DNA from: Typhlomys cinereus
Taxonomy: Eukaryota > Chordata > Mammalia > Rodentia > Platacanthomyidae
NCBI GenBank assembly: GCA_023101885.1
Contig: JALPQD010000160.1
Location: forward strand, 4,256,688-4,320,687
Reading direction: 5' to 3'
Length of the DNA: 64,000 bases
A program made the translations under genes and the position numbers. Each line of letters starts with the position of its first letter. Position 1 is the stretch's first letter. The notes beneath the pieces are model-generated. The model was given only the letters and a program-made list of their open reading frames with translations, ran no database searches and was not told the DNA's origin. Positions 10,206-64,000 of the stretch are shown piece after piece.

Positions 10206-11508
10206 CCCTTCATTTTTAAAATGAGATAATGAGCATGCCTGTTATTCGCCTGATGCACGGAGGCAGGTAATTGCAGTCTAATACCTAATTTCTAAACTCC
10301 TGCCCAGCCTGCTTGCCAGTTAAACTAACTGATGAATACTAAACTGTCCCAGATGACATAATCATCTGAAATTTTATCAACAGAGATGCATCTCTGTTGG
10401 CAAATGACCTCTCTCACAATGTAGACATTCTAGGGAGCGTTGATAACTCTAGCTGCTAAGGCTTAATGGGAGTTTAATAAGACCTCGCCTTTGAGCAGAC
10501 ACCAGCTGACATGAGCCTGGCAGAGGAACAGTTAGGGATGGTGAGGAAGATAATTGCGAGGCAGGGCAGCCATAGACCTCTGTAGATTGATGGAGCAGGG
10601 TGAGAACATGCAGTGAGTTGATTCAGGGCTGTAAGGAGTGAAAGCAGCTTGCTAAGGCTAGACCGCCAGTGCAACTACCCTCCTTTCACACACATGACAC
10701 GATGCAGAGACCACAGCATGGTTTTAGTCTGCTGCTGCAGTTCACAAAACTTCCATCCTACCCCACCGATTGCAAGCGACCATCCGTTCTTATCAAATTC
10801 TCCAAACATTTCAGACTTGCTAAACTAGATTCAAACAACCAGCCTGCACTCAAGGAATGCATTAGAAATTAAGCCTCCCTGCTTCAGGACATCGAGTGAG
10901 GAGAGGAGCCGATGATGGCCTTTTGGCATCTGTTCTCAGCCACCCTCTTTCCCGCCAGGGCATCGTAGGGAGGAACTGGGGAACACTGGTTTGCTGTGTG
11001 TTCACACAACGTGGGGGAACATCTGCTGCTGCGAAATTAGCAAAGTTAAATTGTAGGTTCTTTAGGGACTCATTTAAAAAATCATTAACTAAAGACAGAT
11101 TGACAACACACTTCATACGGTTTTATGAGTCTTGTCATGGGAAGTCTGTTATTTAGAATAGTCTGAATTTATTTGTGCCTCATTTTAGATCCGGTAAGCT
11201 CCTAGGGGTATTAATCTTGCTATATTACTAGAGAAAATCTATCAGAACAGGCTGGTCATTTAGAATCTACCTACTGGTTGCCCTGCAGATTAGGATAGAG
11301 GCCTCACATTCTAAAGCATGAAATTAATCTACAGTTACATGCATTTTACAGCCCTAGAATTTGCTAAGTATTATATGGAGATGATTATTTTAAAAGGTTT
11401 ACTTAAATTGATGCTGTAACTTTCTTTCTGTGATGCTTATTTTTCACATTTGGAACTTTGTTCTAAGTCTGAAAAAATTGTTAAATTTTTTCCCATTTTT
11501 CTTTTTTT
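10206..11508. other. Intergenic single-copy block, possible conserved non-coding sequence
   Basis: No repeat is recognised. The stretch 10210-10470 is rich in TAAT and GATAA words and resembles conserved non-coding DNA in texture. There is no coding signal. Confidence 0.35.
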
Positions 11509-13775
11509 AAAAAATATGTTTTATTTATTTGAGACAGTGAGAAACACAGAGAGAGCTCATGTACTACAGTGTATATAGAGAGAGCTCATGTACTACAGTG
11601 TATATATAGAGAGAGCTCATGTACTACAGTGTATATATAGAGAGAGCTCATGTACTACAGTGTATATATATAGAGAGCTCATGTACTACAGTGTATATAG
11701 AGAGAGCTCATGTACTACAGTGTATATATAGAGAGCTCATGTACTACAGTGTATATATAGAGAGCTCATGTACTACAGTGTATATATAGAGAGAGCTCAT
11801 GTACTACAGTGTATATATAGAGCGCTCATGTACTACAGTGTATATATAGAGAGAGCTCATGTACTACAGTGTATATATATAGAGAGGTCATGTACTACAG
11901 TGTATATATAGAGAGAGCTCATGTACTACAGTGTATATATAGAGAGAGGTCATGTACTACAGTGTATATATAGAGAGACCTCATGTACTACAGTGTATAT
12001 ATATAGAGAGAGCTCATGTACTACAGTGTATATAGAGAGAGCTCAGGTACTACAGTGTATATATAGAGAGCTCATGTACTACAGTGTATATATATAGAGA
12101 GCTCATGTACTACAGTGTATATATATAGAGAGAGCTCATGTACTACAGTGTATATAGAGAGAGAGCTCAGGTACTACAGTGTATATATAGAGAGCTCATG
12201 TACTACAGTGTATATATAGAGAGAGCTCATGTACTACAGTGTATATAGAGAGAGCTCATGTACTACAGTGTATATATAGATAGAGCTCATGTACTACAGT
12301 GTATATAGAGAGAGCTCATGTACTACAGTGTATATAGAGAGAGCTCATGTATTACAGTGTATATATAGAGAGAGCTCATGTTCTACAGTGTATATATAGA
12401 GAGAGCTCATGTTCTACAGTGTATATATAGAGAGGTCATGTACTACAGTGTATAGAGAGAGAGCTCATGTACTACAGTGTATATATATAGAGAGCTCATG
12501 TACTACAGTGTATATAGAGAGAGCTCATGTACTACAGTGTATATATAGAGAGGTCATGTACTACAGTGTATATATAGAGAGGTCATGTACTACAGTGTAT
12601 ATATAGAGAGAGCTCATGTTCTACAGTGTATATATATAGAGAGCTCATGTTCTACAGTGTATATATAGAGAGGTCATGTACTACAGTGTATATAGAGAGA
12701 GAGCTCATGTACTACAGTGTATATATAGAGAGAGCTCATGTACTACAGTGTATATATAGATAGAGCTCATGTACTACAGTGTATATATAGAGAGCTCATG
12801 TATTACAGTGTATATAGAGAGAGCTCATGTATTACAGTGTATATATAGAGAGAGCTCATGTTCTACAGTGTATATATAGAGAGAGCTCATGTTCTACAGT
12901 GTATATATATAGAGAGCTCATGTTCTACAGTGTATATATAGAGAGGTCATGTACTACAGTGTATATAGAGAGAGAGGTCATGTACTACAGTGTATATATA
13001 GAGAGAGCTCATGTACTACAGTGTATATATAGAGAGGTCATGTACTACAGTGTATATATAGAGAGAGCTCATGTACTACAGTGTATATATAGAGAGCTCA
13101 TGTACTACAGTGTATATATATAGAGAGAGCTCATGTACTACAGTGTATATATAGAGAGCTCATGTACTACAGTGTATATATAGATAGAGCTCATGTACTA
13201 CAGTGTATATAGAGAGAGCTCATGTACTACAGTGTATATAGAGAGAGCTCATGTATTACAGTGTATATATAGAGAGAGCTCATGTTCTACAGTGTATATA
13301 GAGAGAGCTCATGTTCTACAGTGTATATAGAGAGAGCTCATGTACTACAGTATATATAGAGAGAGCTCATGTACTAGTGTATATATAGAGAGAGCTCATG
13401 TACTACAGTGTATATATAGAGAGGTCATGTACTACAGTGTATATATAGAGAGCTCATGTTCTACAGTGTATATAGAGAGAGCTCATGTACTACAGTATAT
13501 ATAGAGAGAGCTCATGTACTAGTGTATATATATAGAGAGCTCATGTACTACAGTGTATATATAGAGAGCTCATGTACTACAGTGTATATATAGAGAGGTC
13601 ATGTACTACAGTGTATATATAGAGAGGTCACGTACTACAGTGTATATATAGAGAGGTTATTCAGATAATTTTTGGAAGTCTGTTCTCCCCTCCTACCATG
13701 CAGTCTCTGGGGATTGATCTTGAGTTGCTGGTTTGCACACAGGCACTTTTGCGCCACTGATTCATCTCACTGGCC
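11509..13775 (-). repeat. SINE split by a ~2.1-kb, ~30-bp minisatellite
   Basis: The ends match the SINE family seen intact at 36055-36274. The left end is TTTTATTTATTTGAGACAG. The right end runs GGAAGTCTGTTCTCCCCTCC through to CTGATTCATCTCACTGGCCC. Between them (about 11550-13660) are roughly 70 tandem copies of a 28-32 bp unit, AGAGCTCATGTACTACAG plus TGTATATATAGAG. The unit resembles the SINE's own segment CATGGATGCTATGGTATACA at 36136-36155. Variants (TTCTACAG, TATTACAG, GGTCATG) recur in order. Confidence 0.85.
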
Positions 13776-13795
13776 CTTTTTATTTTTCATGTGTA

Positions 13796-13947
13796 TGTGG
13801 TGTGTGTGTGTGTGTGTGTGCGTGTGTGTGTGTACATGTATGTGAAGGCCTGAGGTAATATGTGAAGACCTGAGGTAATAGGAGGAATCTTCCTAGATTA
13901 CTCTTCTTGATTCTTTTTTTTTAAATTTTTTTATTATTTATTCAGTT

Positions 13948-14002
<55 letters not shown>

Positions 14003-14447
14003 ACCACGGGCAAATTCAGGAACCACCATGGACGCCTCCACCTCCTCCTTGTTTACTCTGCCCCGGGGATTCACAGGCTCCGCCCTACCAGGACCAGAAA
14101 TGCAGCCGCCCTTGCTTCCACCCGGCATCTATACGTGGGGTCTAGGATCCAAACTTAGGACCTTCAGCCTGCAAGGCAGAGGCTTAACCCCTGAGCCACC
14201 TCTCCAGCCCCCTCTTCTTGATTCTTTTGAGGCAGGATCTCTAGTTAAAACCAGAGCTTAGTTGGATGACTAATCCTGCCAGTCAACTTACTTTAGGAAT
14301 TCCAAGTTTCTGCTTTTCAGGGCAGGAATTACAGGCCTGTCCCACACCTGCCCAGCGTCTGCACAGGATCTGGGAAACTGAACATTGTCTTGCTTATGCA
14401 GCAGCAAAAGCTTAAACACTGAGCCACCCCCCAGCCCCAAGTCTGGA
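13796..14447 (-). repeat. Old B4-like SINE interrupted by a young SINE
   Basis: The left part has (TG)n then ATGTATGTGAAGGCCTGAGG. The right part resumes at 14229 with GAGGCAGGATCTCTAGTTAA and ends CACTGAGCCACCCCCCAGCCCC. The two halves are separated by the SINE at 13918-14211 with a 17-bp target duplication. A second copy of this older family lies at 29930-30344. Confidence 0.75.
13918..14211 (-). mobile_element. Young B2-like SINE nested in an older SINE
   Basis: Reversed copy of the 6546-6862 family. It reads an AT tail, (TG)n, AGAACCACGGGCAAATTCAG, GGGATTCACAGGCTCCGCCC, then GCTTAACCCCTGAGCCACC and TCTCCAGCCCC. A perfect 17-bp target duplication, CTCTTCTTGATTCTTTT, lies at 13901-13917 and 14212-14228. 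Confidence 0.9.
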
Positions 14448-15860
14448 GGAGTCTTTACGTTCTGCTTCTGTATACAAAAGGAGGCGGCTGTGTAGAGTCT
14501 TGTGACTGTCGTTAAACAAAAATGATGATGTGAAGCCACCAATGGGAGGGCTAGGAGGCCCTGAGGAGGTTGGTATAAATACCGTTGCTGGAACAAGGGC
14601 AACAGTTGTAGACATTGGTGCACAACCAACCCCACAACACTTGGAGGTACGGGGTGCAACATGAGTGCTTGTGATTCCACGCGGTCCATGCTTCCCCAGG
14701 GGCAACAAGGTAGGGGCGTCATCGTCCATTCATGCATGGAGTTAAAGAGCAGATCAGCTAACTCCAGGGAATCCAGGACTCAGAGTCCACTTGGTGGAAG
14801 AGAAGCTAATCTCAACTTCGAAGGAGAACCTTCTCTCTACAGGCTATTCCTGCTCTTTCAATTTGCCACATTTTTGAAGTGTCGCATTAACAAACTGGTC
14901 ATTCTTCATAAATAGCTAGTTTCCCAATGGAACAGTAGTAATTTTTTGATTCTGTCTTTATGGATGTGGAATATAAATGATTATACTAGCTTATGGTTTA
15001 ATTAACACAGCTCTTGTAAAACGTAATTGTGCCTGTTCACATTCTGAGTAGAACTTGCTATCATGGTTAATGAATGTATAAGAGTCCACAGCATCTGTAT
15101 AAATTGCTGCAGCCATATGGTTGGAGCAATATTCAGTGGACAGTAGTCCAGATGAATATCATGCTGGTACCTAGGGGTTGCACTGACTTTAATGAAACAT
15201 CTTGAGGTCATCATCGCTCAGTGTGGAGTTGTTTATTTCCTTATCCACATATACAGGCTTTTAGGATTTGACTGTCATTTACAGGCGCATTGATACCAAT
15301 AAAGACAACTTGAGAAAAGCAACAACTCAATCGCAGTGGTAGTAAGGCACAACCTGAATTCGTGGTTTTGAGAGGGGACAGGGATAAGATCTTCCCCCAT
15401 CAGTAACAACAGTTAGCTAGTTAGTCATGTGGCAACTCCCTGCCACGTTAGTTACTGTGGTACAAATTGAAAAAGGAGCCTTTTCTCAGTGACTGACAGC
15501 TCTCCTGTCATCCTTCAGGACAGTATTTCTCAATGGGAGGGGGGTTTGCAAGCCACAACAATGCTTTGTGATTATATGATGATTTTTGCACCAAAACTTG
15601 ACCTAAGACTGGCATGGACTGAAACTGCACTGATCGGTCCATGTGGAGATGGGTCAGTCCATTGTGTTCAGTTTCAGGTGCATCCAATTAGAAGTGGTTT
15701 TGACAGTTCAGGAAGAGTACCAGTGCTTCCTCAGACATTCACAGCCAACCCTAGGATCAGGCTGCTGCTTGCAGGGAGCCAAAGGGTTTCTTGGCATTGG
15801 CATAGAATGCCATGGCTCTCAGACACTTAGAGTGACACTTTTGATGTAGTTGAAACTGAG
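14448..15860. other. Intergenic sequence of unknown nature
   Basis: I see no intact gene. Short open frames occur on both strands (for example a 113-residue plus frame at 15489-15830), but none has a domain or codon pattern that I recognise. A decayed retrocopy cannot be excluded. Confidence 0.3.
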
Positions 15861-15875
15861 ACGGTGGGAAGAATG

Positions 15876-16052
15876 CACGCAGGCACACATACATAAATAC
15901 ACAGCGCACATGCATGCAAGGACACACATGCACACACATACATGTGCACACATGCATGTATGGATACACATGCATATACATGTGCATACACACATGCACA
16001 CACATGCTCATATATGTGTGCACACACATACACACATGCGCACACACCACTT
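15876..16052. repeat. Imperfect (CA)n / CACATGCA low-complexity tract
   Basis: About 175 bp of alternating purine-pyrimidine sequence made of CACACA and ATGCAT/CATGTG words. It is a degenerate microsatellite with Z-DNA-prone composition. Open frames across it are artefacts. Confidence 0.85.
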
Positions 16053-17003
16053 GCTTCAGAACACTTTGTACTTAGCAATTAACAACAACAAAAAGTTTTT
16101 CCTCAATGAGATGCTTCATCACAGCTACCATCAGGAACAAACTGGACACGAGAATATGAGAGAAGCAGAAAGGAGGAAATGAAAATTTATGGCTAAAATC
16201 GTTACTGCATAAGCATGTGTGTAACATTTAATGGGTTCCTGATTCCATTTCATAGAAATAAATTTCATCTGAAAACCAGGTTCAGAGCGCTCATGTTACA
16301 TGCGAGTGTCAGCCTCAGCTCTCCAAGCGGCCTCAATTCCTCTCCTTGCTGCCACCTTGAGGAAAAATGCTTTGTTTTAACTTGCCTTTGATAGCTACAT
16401 AAATTACACTATGAATAATTCATCACACCTGGGTCCCAGTATGCCAGGATCTCAGGACAAGGGAGGGAACCCTCAGGGGGCTGGGAAGGAGGGCTGTGCC
16501 TCTATCGGCCCAGTCTGTCATCATGAGGAATGTCAGCGAGGGAGGTTTTGATCTCTGATGTATTGACATGTATGCCCACAAATGGATAATATGTTTCTAG
16601 GCGTCTATACATCACCGTATGATCAAATTTAAGTTAGTGGAAAATTTGAACATAATTTAAATTTTGAATTTGAAATCCAATAGGAAACCTCACACTCAGT
16701 TTTTTTTTCCACTTGAAGTAGGAAGATTTTCTTAAGGCATGAGGTATATTAAAGGGTGTTGGGCTGTCTGGATCTCTCCTGGTGTCTCATCATATGTAAA
16801 GTACTGGAGATGAATGCATTTCCTTTAGATGAGTACATACACATTATATTCTATACTACAAACTATTCACATTTTTTTTTACAGTCGGTGATAATGTTGA
16901 GCAATTCAAAGTATCTAACCATCATCTAAAGCGATGTTTCAGTTTATGATATTTCCCAGCAAAGAATGTCTTTCCCCATGCTCAGTCATTGCAATTAAGT
17001 CCT
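16053..17003. other. Sequence downstream of ALK, nothing recognised
   Basis: Moderately AT-rich sequence with no gene or repeat that I can identify. It lies past the probable ALK cleavage site. Confidence 0.4.
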
Positions 17004-17009
17004 TTTATT
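17004..17009 (-). terminator. ALK: ALK polyadenylation signal AATAAA
   Basis: TTTATT on the plus strand reads AATAAA on the ALK strand, about 385 nt after the stop. It is the first canonical hexamer that I find downstream of the stop. Confidence 0.55.
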
Positions 17010-17391
17010 TCTGTTCCCTCGCCAGACGAATGGTTCATGTCCATATCGACAAAGTAAGGAAACATCTACGACTCCCACTGCGAGACACGGAAAGCAGCTA
17101 GTTCCCAGGACACCGAAGCAGAGCACACACATCGGGAAAGAGGCATAGGGGGGAAACAACGACCATGCATAAAAACCTTATTTATGCAACCCATCGGGGC
17201 CTTGTGCGGATCGCTTGGTTTTATGGTATTTCCTTCTTGTGTAAGGATGAGGTGAACTCATGCTCCAAACCTTTCTAAAGCATTTTTGGAAAATACAGAT
17301 TTTTTTTTTTTTAAATGTGGCACTTCAAAAACAAATTGGCACAAAATGAAAGTGACATTTGGTCTGTGATGCGCGGTGGAGCCCAGGGGGC
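17004..17391 (-). other. ALK: Probable ALK 3' UTR
   Basis: From the ALK stop (17392-17394) to an AATAAA at 17004-17009 on the minus strand is about 390 nt, a plausible short 3' UTR. The T-rich run at 17300-17312 is an A-rich stretch in the transcript. Confidence 0.6.
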
Positions 17392-61249
<43,858 letters not shown>

Positions 61250-62734
61250 TCAAATTCAAAGGACCCCTGTGACCTTGGACAAATGCCTTTACCCCTCTGC
61301 TCCTCACCTGCACAGTCACAAAAGTAAGAGAATGTACTTCCCGTCCCAGTGTTACGCAATCTAACACAGTGTTAGACGGCGGTGGCTGTACTACAGGCAG
61401 TGTAGGTACAATGCAGGTACCAGTAAGGAGCCTTCTTAGCAGTGTGGATGGTGAAGTAGCAGTGATTGACGGCTTCTCTCTACTGTCCCCCACAAAGTCT
61501 GGAAACAAGAAAAGTCCATGTGCTGTGATCGAGGCAAACACATTTGTGCGGCCAGACTGTTTATTCCCATCCAGCCATAACTCCTTCTGGAGCATCAGAA
61601 GGAGTGTGTGTGAGTGTGTGTTGGGGGGAAGAGTGGCAGGTCTTGAAGATGACTAGCGTGCCGGCTAACAAGCATGTCCTAGAGACGGGCTACTGGGAAT
61701 AGGGACTTGGGAGGGTTTTCAAATCCCTGTATCCAGATCGAAGGTCCTGAATAAAAAGCCAGAAGCCAGTTTTATCTGCATTGCACAATGGCTCCCACAC
61801 CAACAGCCTTCATGTTCTGAGCACGTGGGGACCTCTGGGGTCCCAAGTACAGACCGGACCCTTTCTGCGAGGATAAGCCCGGCGATGGGCTACTTGCTAA
61901 TATCGTAGGTGACAATTTGAGTTCTCCGTGGCGTGCGCGCCGATCCTGTTGTTTGTAGCCTGGTGGCTACTCAGGCACCTGTCTGAGCTTTTCAAATGCT
62001 GGAAACGGCATCAGGCTTCATGGAAAAGAGCAGAGCGAGTGGTTACAAGGCCTTATGCAGAAAGTGGGCGACGTTCACAGCTCCGTGCTTTGTTGCTATA
62101 CCAAACACCCGGCCTAAACAGTTTAGGGGAACAGTGTTCATGCTCCCAATTCCAGGCTGCAGTTCGTTATGGGAAGAGAAGTCGTCATACCAAGCAGGAG
62201 CTGTGTGAACTGACCACACCCCATCCAAAGTCAAGAGCTGAGAGGCAAGGTCCCCTGCTGCTTTCTAGCTTGCCCACACTGCCAACCAGCCCTCTCCAGC
62301 TCACCCGCCCGGCTAGAGAACGGTCCCACTCACTGCGGGCTGGGTCTTCCCACAGCGATTATGCAATTTCCTTGCCGGTTTAACTAGATAATTCCTCAGA
62401 GCTGTGCCTGAAGCTTCAGCTCTCTCACAGGTGCTCTGTGCAAAGAGAAAGCGCACCCGTGAGGGCAGCTATGTGGAAGAGGGAAGGAGAAGAGGCTGTG
62501 GGGGTCTCAAGGCTGGCATGGACCATTTCTTACCTGCAGGTCCTCCTGTAGACCAGCCTCTTCCTCAACAAAAGTGGCCAGTGGTGGGTGGTGGTCCCGA
62601 CCCATGTTTCCCTTGCTAGAGGCTACGCCTTGTGCCCTCTGGCACCCGAGAGGTGTTTGTGGACTTACAAAGACAGGCCTGAGAAGATGCTTCTGCAGGC
62701 TGCTTCCTTCCAATGGTCAGAAATGGATAGGAGC

Positions 62735-62860
62735 GGGGTGGGGATGTGCCTTGGTGGCTCACGTTCGAAGCCCAGGGTTCGTTCCATCCTGCCGCACAGA
62801 CAGGGAGTGGGGTGGTTCACACCCGTAATCCCAGCACTCGGTGGTAGAGGCAGGGAGATC
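62735..62860 (+). repeat. B1-like 5' fragment
   Basis: GTGGTTCACACCCGTAATCCCAG and GGTAGAGGCAGGGAGATCAG match the start of B1/7SL-derived SINEs. It is preceded by a second partial start (GCCTTGGTGGCTCACG). Confidence 0.5.
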
Positions 62861-63065
62861 AGAAGTGCGGACAGAGGAGGTGCACAGAACCCCCAACTCT
62901 GCCATGCTCGCTCCTCCAGTTTTCAGACTTGGTCAGGCTGCGTACAAAGGTTATTTCCACCTGAAGATGGGGTTCTCTTGGAAAACTCCCGCTGAAGTCC
63001 TCCTCCCGCCTGCTCCCGCTCATGGCTCGGGGGCAAGCTTTCCCCTGTTCACTCCTGTCTGCATC

Positions 63066-63095
63066 ATTTGCATAGTAATTTGCATCAATTTGCAT
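63066..63095 (+). promoter_or_regulatory. Cluster of three ATTTGCAT octamer motifs
   Basis: Perfect octamers at 63066-63073, 63078-63085 and 63088-63095, starts 12 and 10 bp apart, all in one direction, in an AT-rich repeat-free stretch of ALK intron 12. ATTTGCAT is the classical binding site of POU-domain (Oct) factors. Function here is inferred only. Confidence 0.6.
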
Positions 63096-63479
63096 GCATT
63101 AGGATTGGTTCTGAAGTCTTTCGCATGTTTAAATTTAGCCAAATTATTATATTTCGGAAGTTGTTTGCTCCCGATTCCGTTTTCTTCCCTGAACCTGCCT
63201 TCCATATTTCTCCCGACCCTGGCAGACTCTTTCCAGCTGGGAGACGGTTGGCCAGAGTCCTGAGCTATGAAAGACCCGCTCCTTCAGTCCTCACAGGGCT
63301 GGCTGGTCTGAGGCAACTTGCTTGACCTCTGAGCTTCATCTTCCCCTATGCAGGATGACAATAAGGACAAGACCCCGCCCCCCAATTTAGATGGGGAGAA
63401 AAAAAATGAAATTGAAAAGGTTGTGGATGCTTAGCCCTCAGCCTAGAAGTCCTCTTCTACAACACAGGTGAAGGAGCTC

Positions 63480-64000
63480 AGCGCCCTGGCAGGATGCCGC
63501 CTAGGGCAGTAGAGCAACAGCGAATGGACAACAGCAGCCAGCCATAAAGCAGAGTGCCTGCCACCTGGCAGGGCTCCCCCAGAATCAGGCCAATCGAATC
63601 TCTCCCCATCCTAAGACTTAGGGAACCTCACAAAGAGGGGGCGGTGAGATTGTAAGACCCTAAAGATGGGAAGGTCCACTGCTGGACAAGACATTCCCTT
63701 CAAGGCAGGACTGCTGCATCCAGGAACTCACTGCAGTGAGACGTGTCCTTACCAGACCTGCACAATGACTGACACACCAATACGCCTTCATGGACTATCA
63801 GGGAACTCAAGCGAGATAAGAACACACAGTGGAAACCTTGAAGACTAGAGCTGGATAAGTAAAGGGAAATGCTCCTATCGGTGGGGTAGCCCAAAGAGAG
63901 GCAACTTGGTATGCCACAGAGGCCTGAATCCCCACAAGAGTAGACAAGTTAGAGGGAACCCTGGGGTCTATAAAAGTGGCCAGGCAGGAGGGCGGGAGGG
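63480..64000 (+). mobile_element. L1 3'-UTR-like sequence at window edge
   Basis: AATCTCTCCCCATCCTAAG, then AGAGGGGGCGGTGAGATTGT, then AAAGATGGGAAGG, correspond in order to the L1 3' UTR segment near 27365-27465. The G-rich end AGGAGGGCGGGAGGG fits the start of the L1 G-rich tract. It continues past the window. Different subfamily or diverged. Confidence 0.55.

Noticed and set aside
11545..13660. Regular ~30-bp repeats resembling a CRISPR array
   Set aside because: There are no unique spacers; units are head-to-tail copies of one sequence in a rodent genome, bracketed by SINE ends. It is a minisatellite.
15489..15849. Two overlapping open frames of 113 and 68 codons suggesting a retrocopy
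   Set aside because: No domain or family recognised on either strand, no poly-A tail or target duplication seen. Recorded only as unknown sequence.

Overview
This window is vertebrate nuclear DNA from a rodent. It carries the last coding exon of CLIP4 (plus strand, 4093-4411) and, in convergent orientation, the 3' two-thirds of the receptor tyrosine kinase gene ALK (minus strand, 17 exons between 17392 and 60881, with intron 12 running off the right edge). The rodent call rests on B1 (7SL-type) SINEs, several tRNA-headed B2/B3-like SINE families whose reversed copies end in variants of GAGCCATCTCTCCAGCCCC, long (TG)n tracts, MaLR-type LTRs and rodent-style L1 sequence. B2-like SINEs point to the mouse/jerboa branch. 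The SINE and L1 sequences are not the familiar mouse or rat consensus, and I cannot name the species.

Layout. Positions 1-4092 are CLIP4 intron and hold a truncated L1 and a G-rich 30-bp minisatellite just before the final exon. Positions 4412 to about 6500 are probable CLIP4 3' UTR. The CLIP4-ALK intergenic region (to about 17.0 kb) holds young and old SINEs, a solo LTR with clean 5-bp target duplications, and a 2.1-kb minisatellite that appears to have expanded inside a SINE. ALK then reads leftward: exons 13-18 (60.9-50.5 kb) encode the glycine-rich and EGF-like extracellular part, exon 19 (49.2 kb) the membrane span, exons 20-28 (47.4-21.0 kb) the juxtamembrane and kinase domains, and exon 29 (18.1-17.4 kb) the C-terminal adaptor-docking tail. 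Every exon boundary has GT/AG sites on the minus strand, and codon phase joins exactly from exon to exon. The 17 exons give about 889 residues without a break.

ALK is a cell-surface receptor tyrosine kinase. CLIP4 is a CAP-Gly (microtubule plus-end type) protein. They are neighbours in human too, with no sign of joint function, so this is conserved synteny. Intron 26 (14.6 kb) is the main transposon sink: a MaLR provirus split by a 5.3-kb defective L1 with a 19-bp target duplication. Intron 25 holds an LTR inserted into an older LTR.

I found no undescribed gene system. The observations most worth checking are structural: a minisatellite born in a SINE; a three-copy GLPQP repeat in the ALK tail; a 32-bp direct duplication flanking exons 14-15; a 34-bp tandem repeat that runs into the exon 13 splice donor; three perfect octamer motifs within 30 bp in intron 12; and an open frame joining the CLIP4 minisatellite to its CAP-Gly exon. 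All family names come from recognition, not from a database search.
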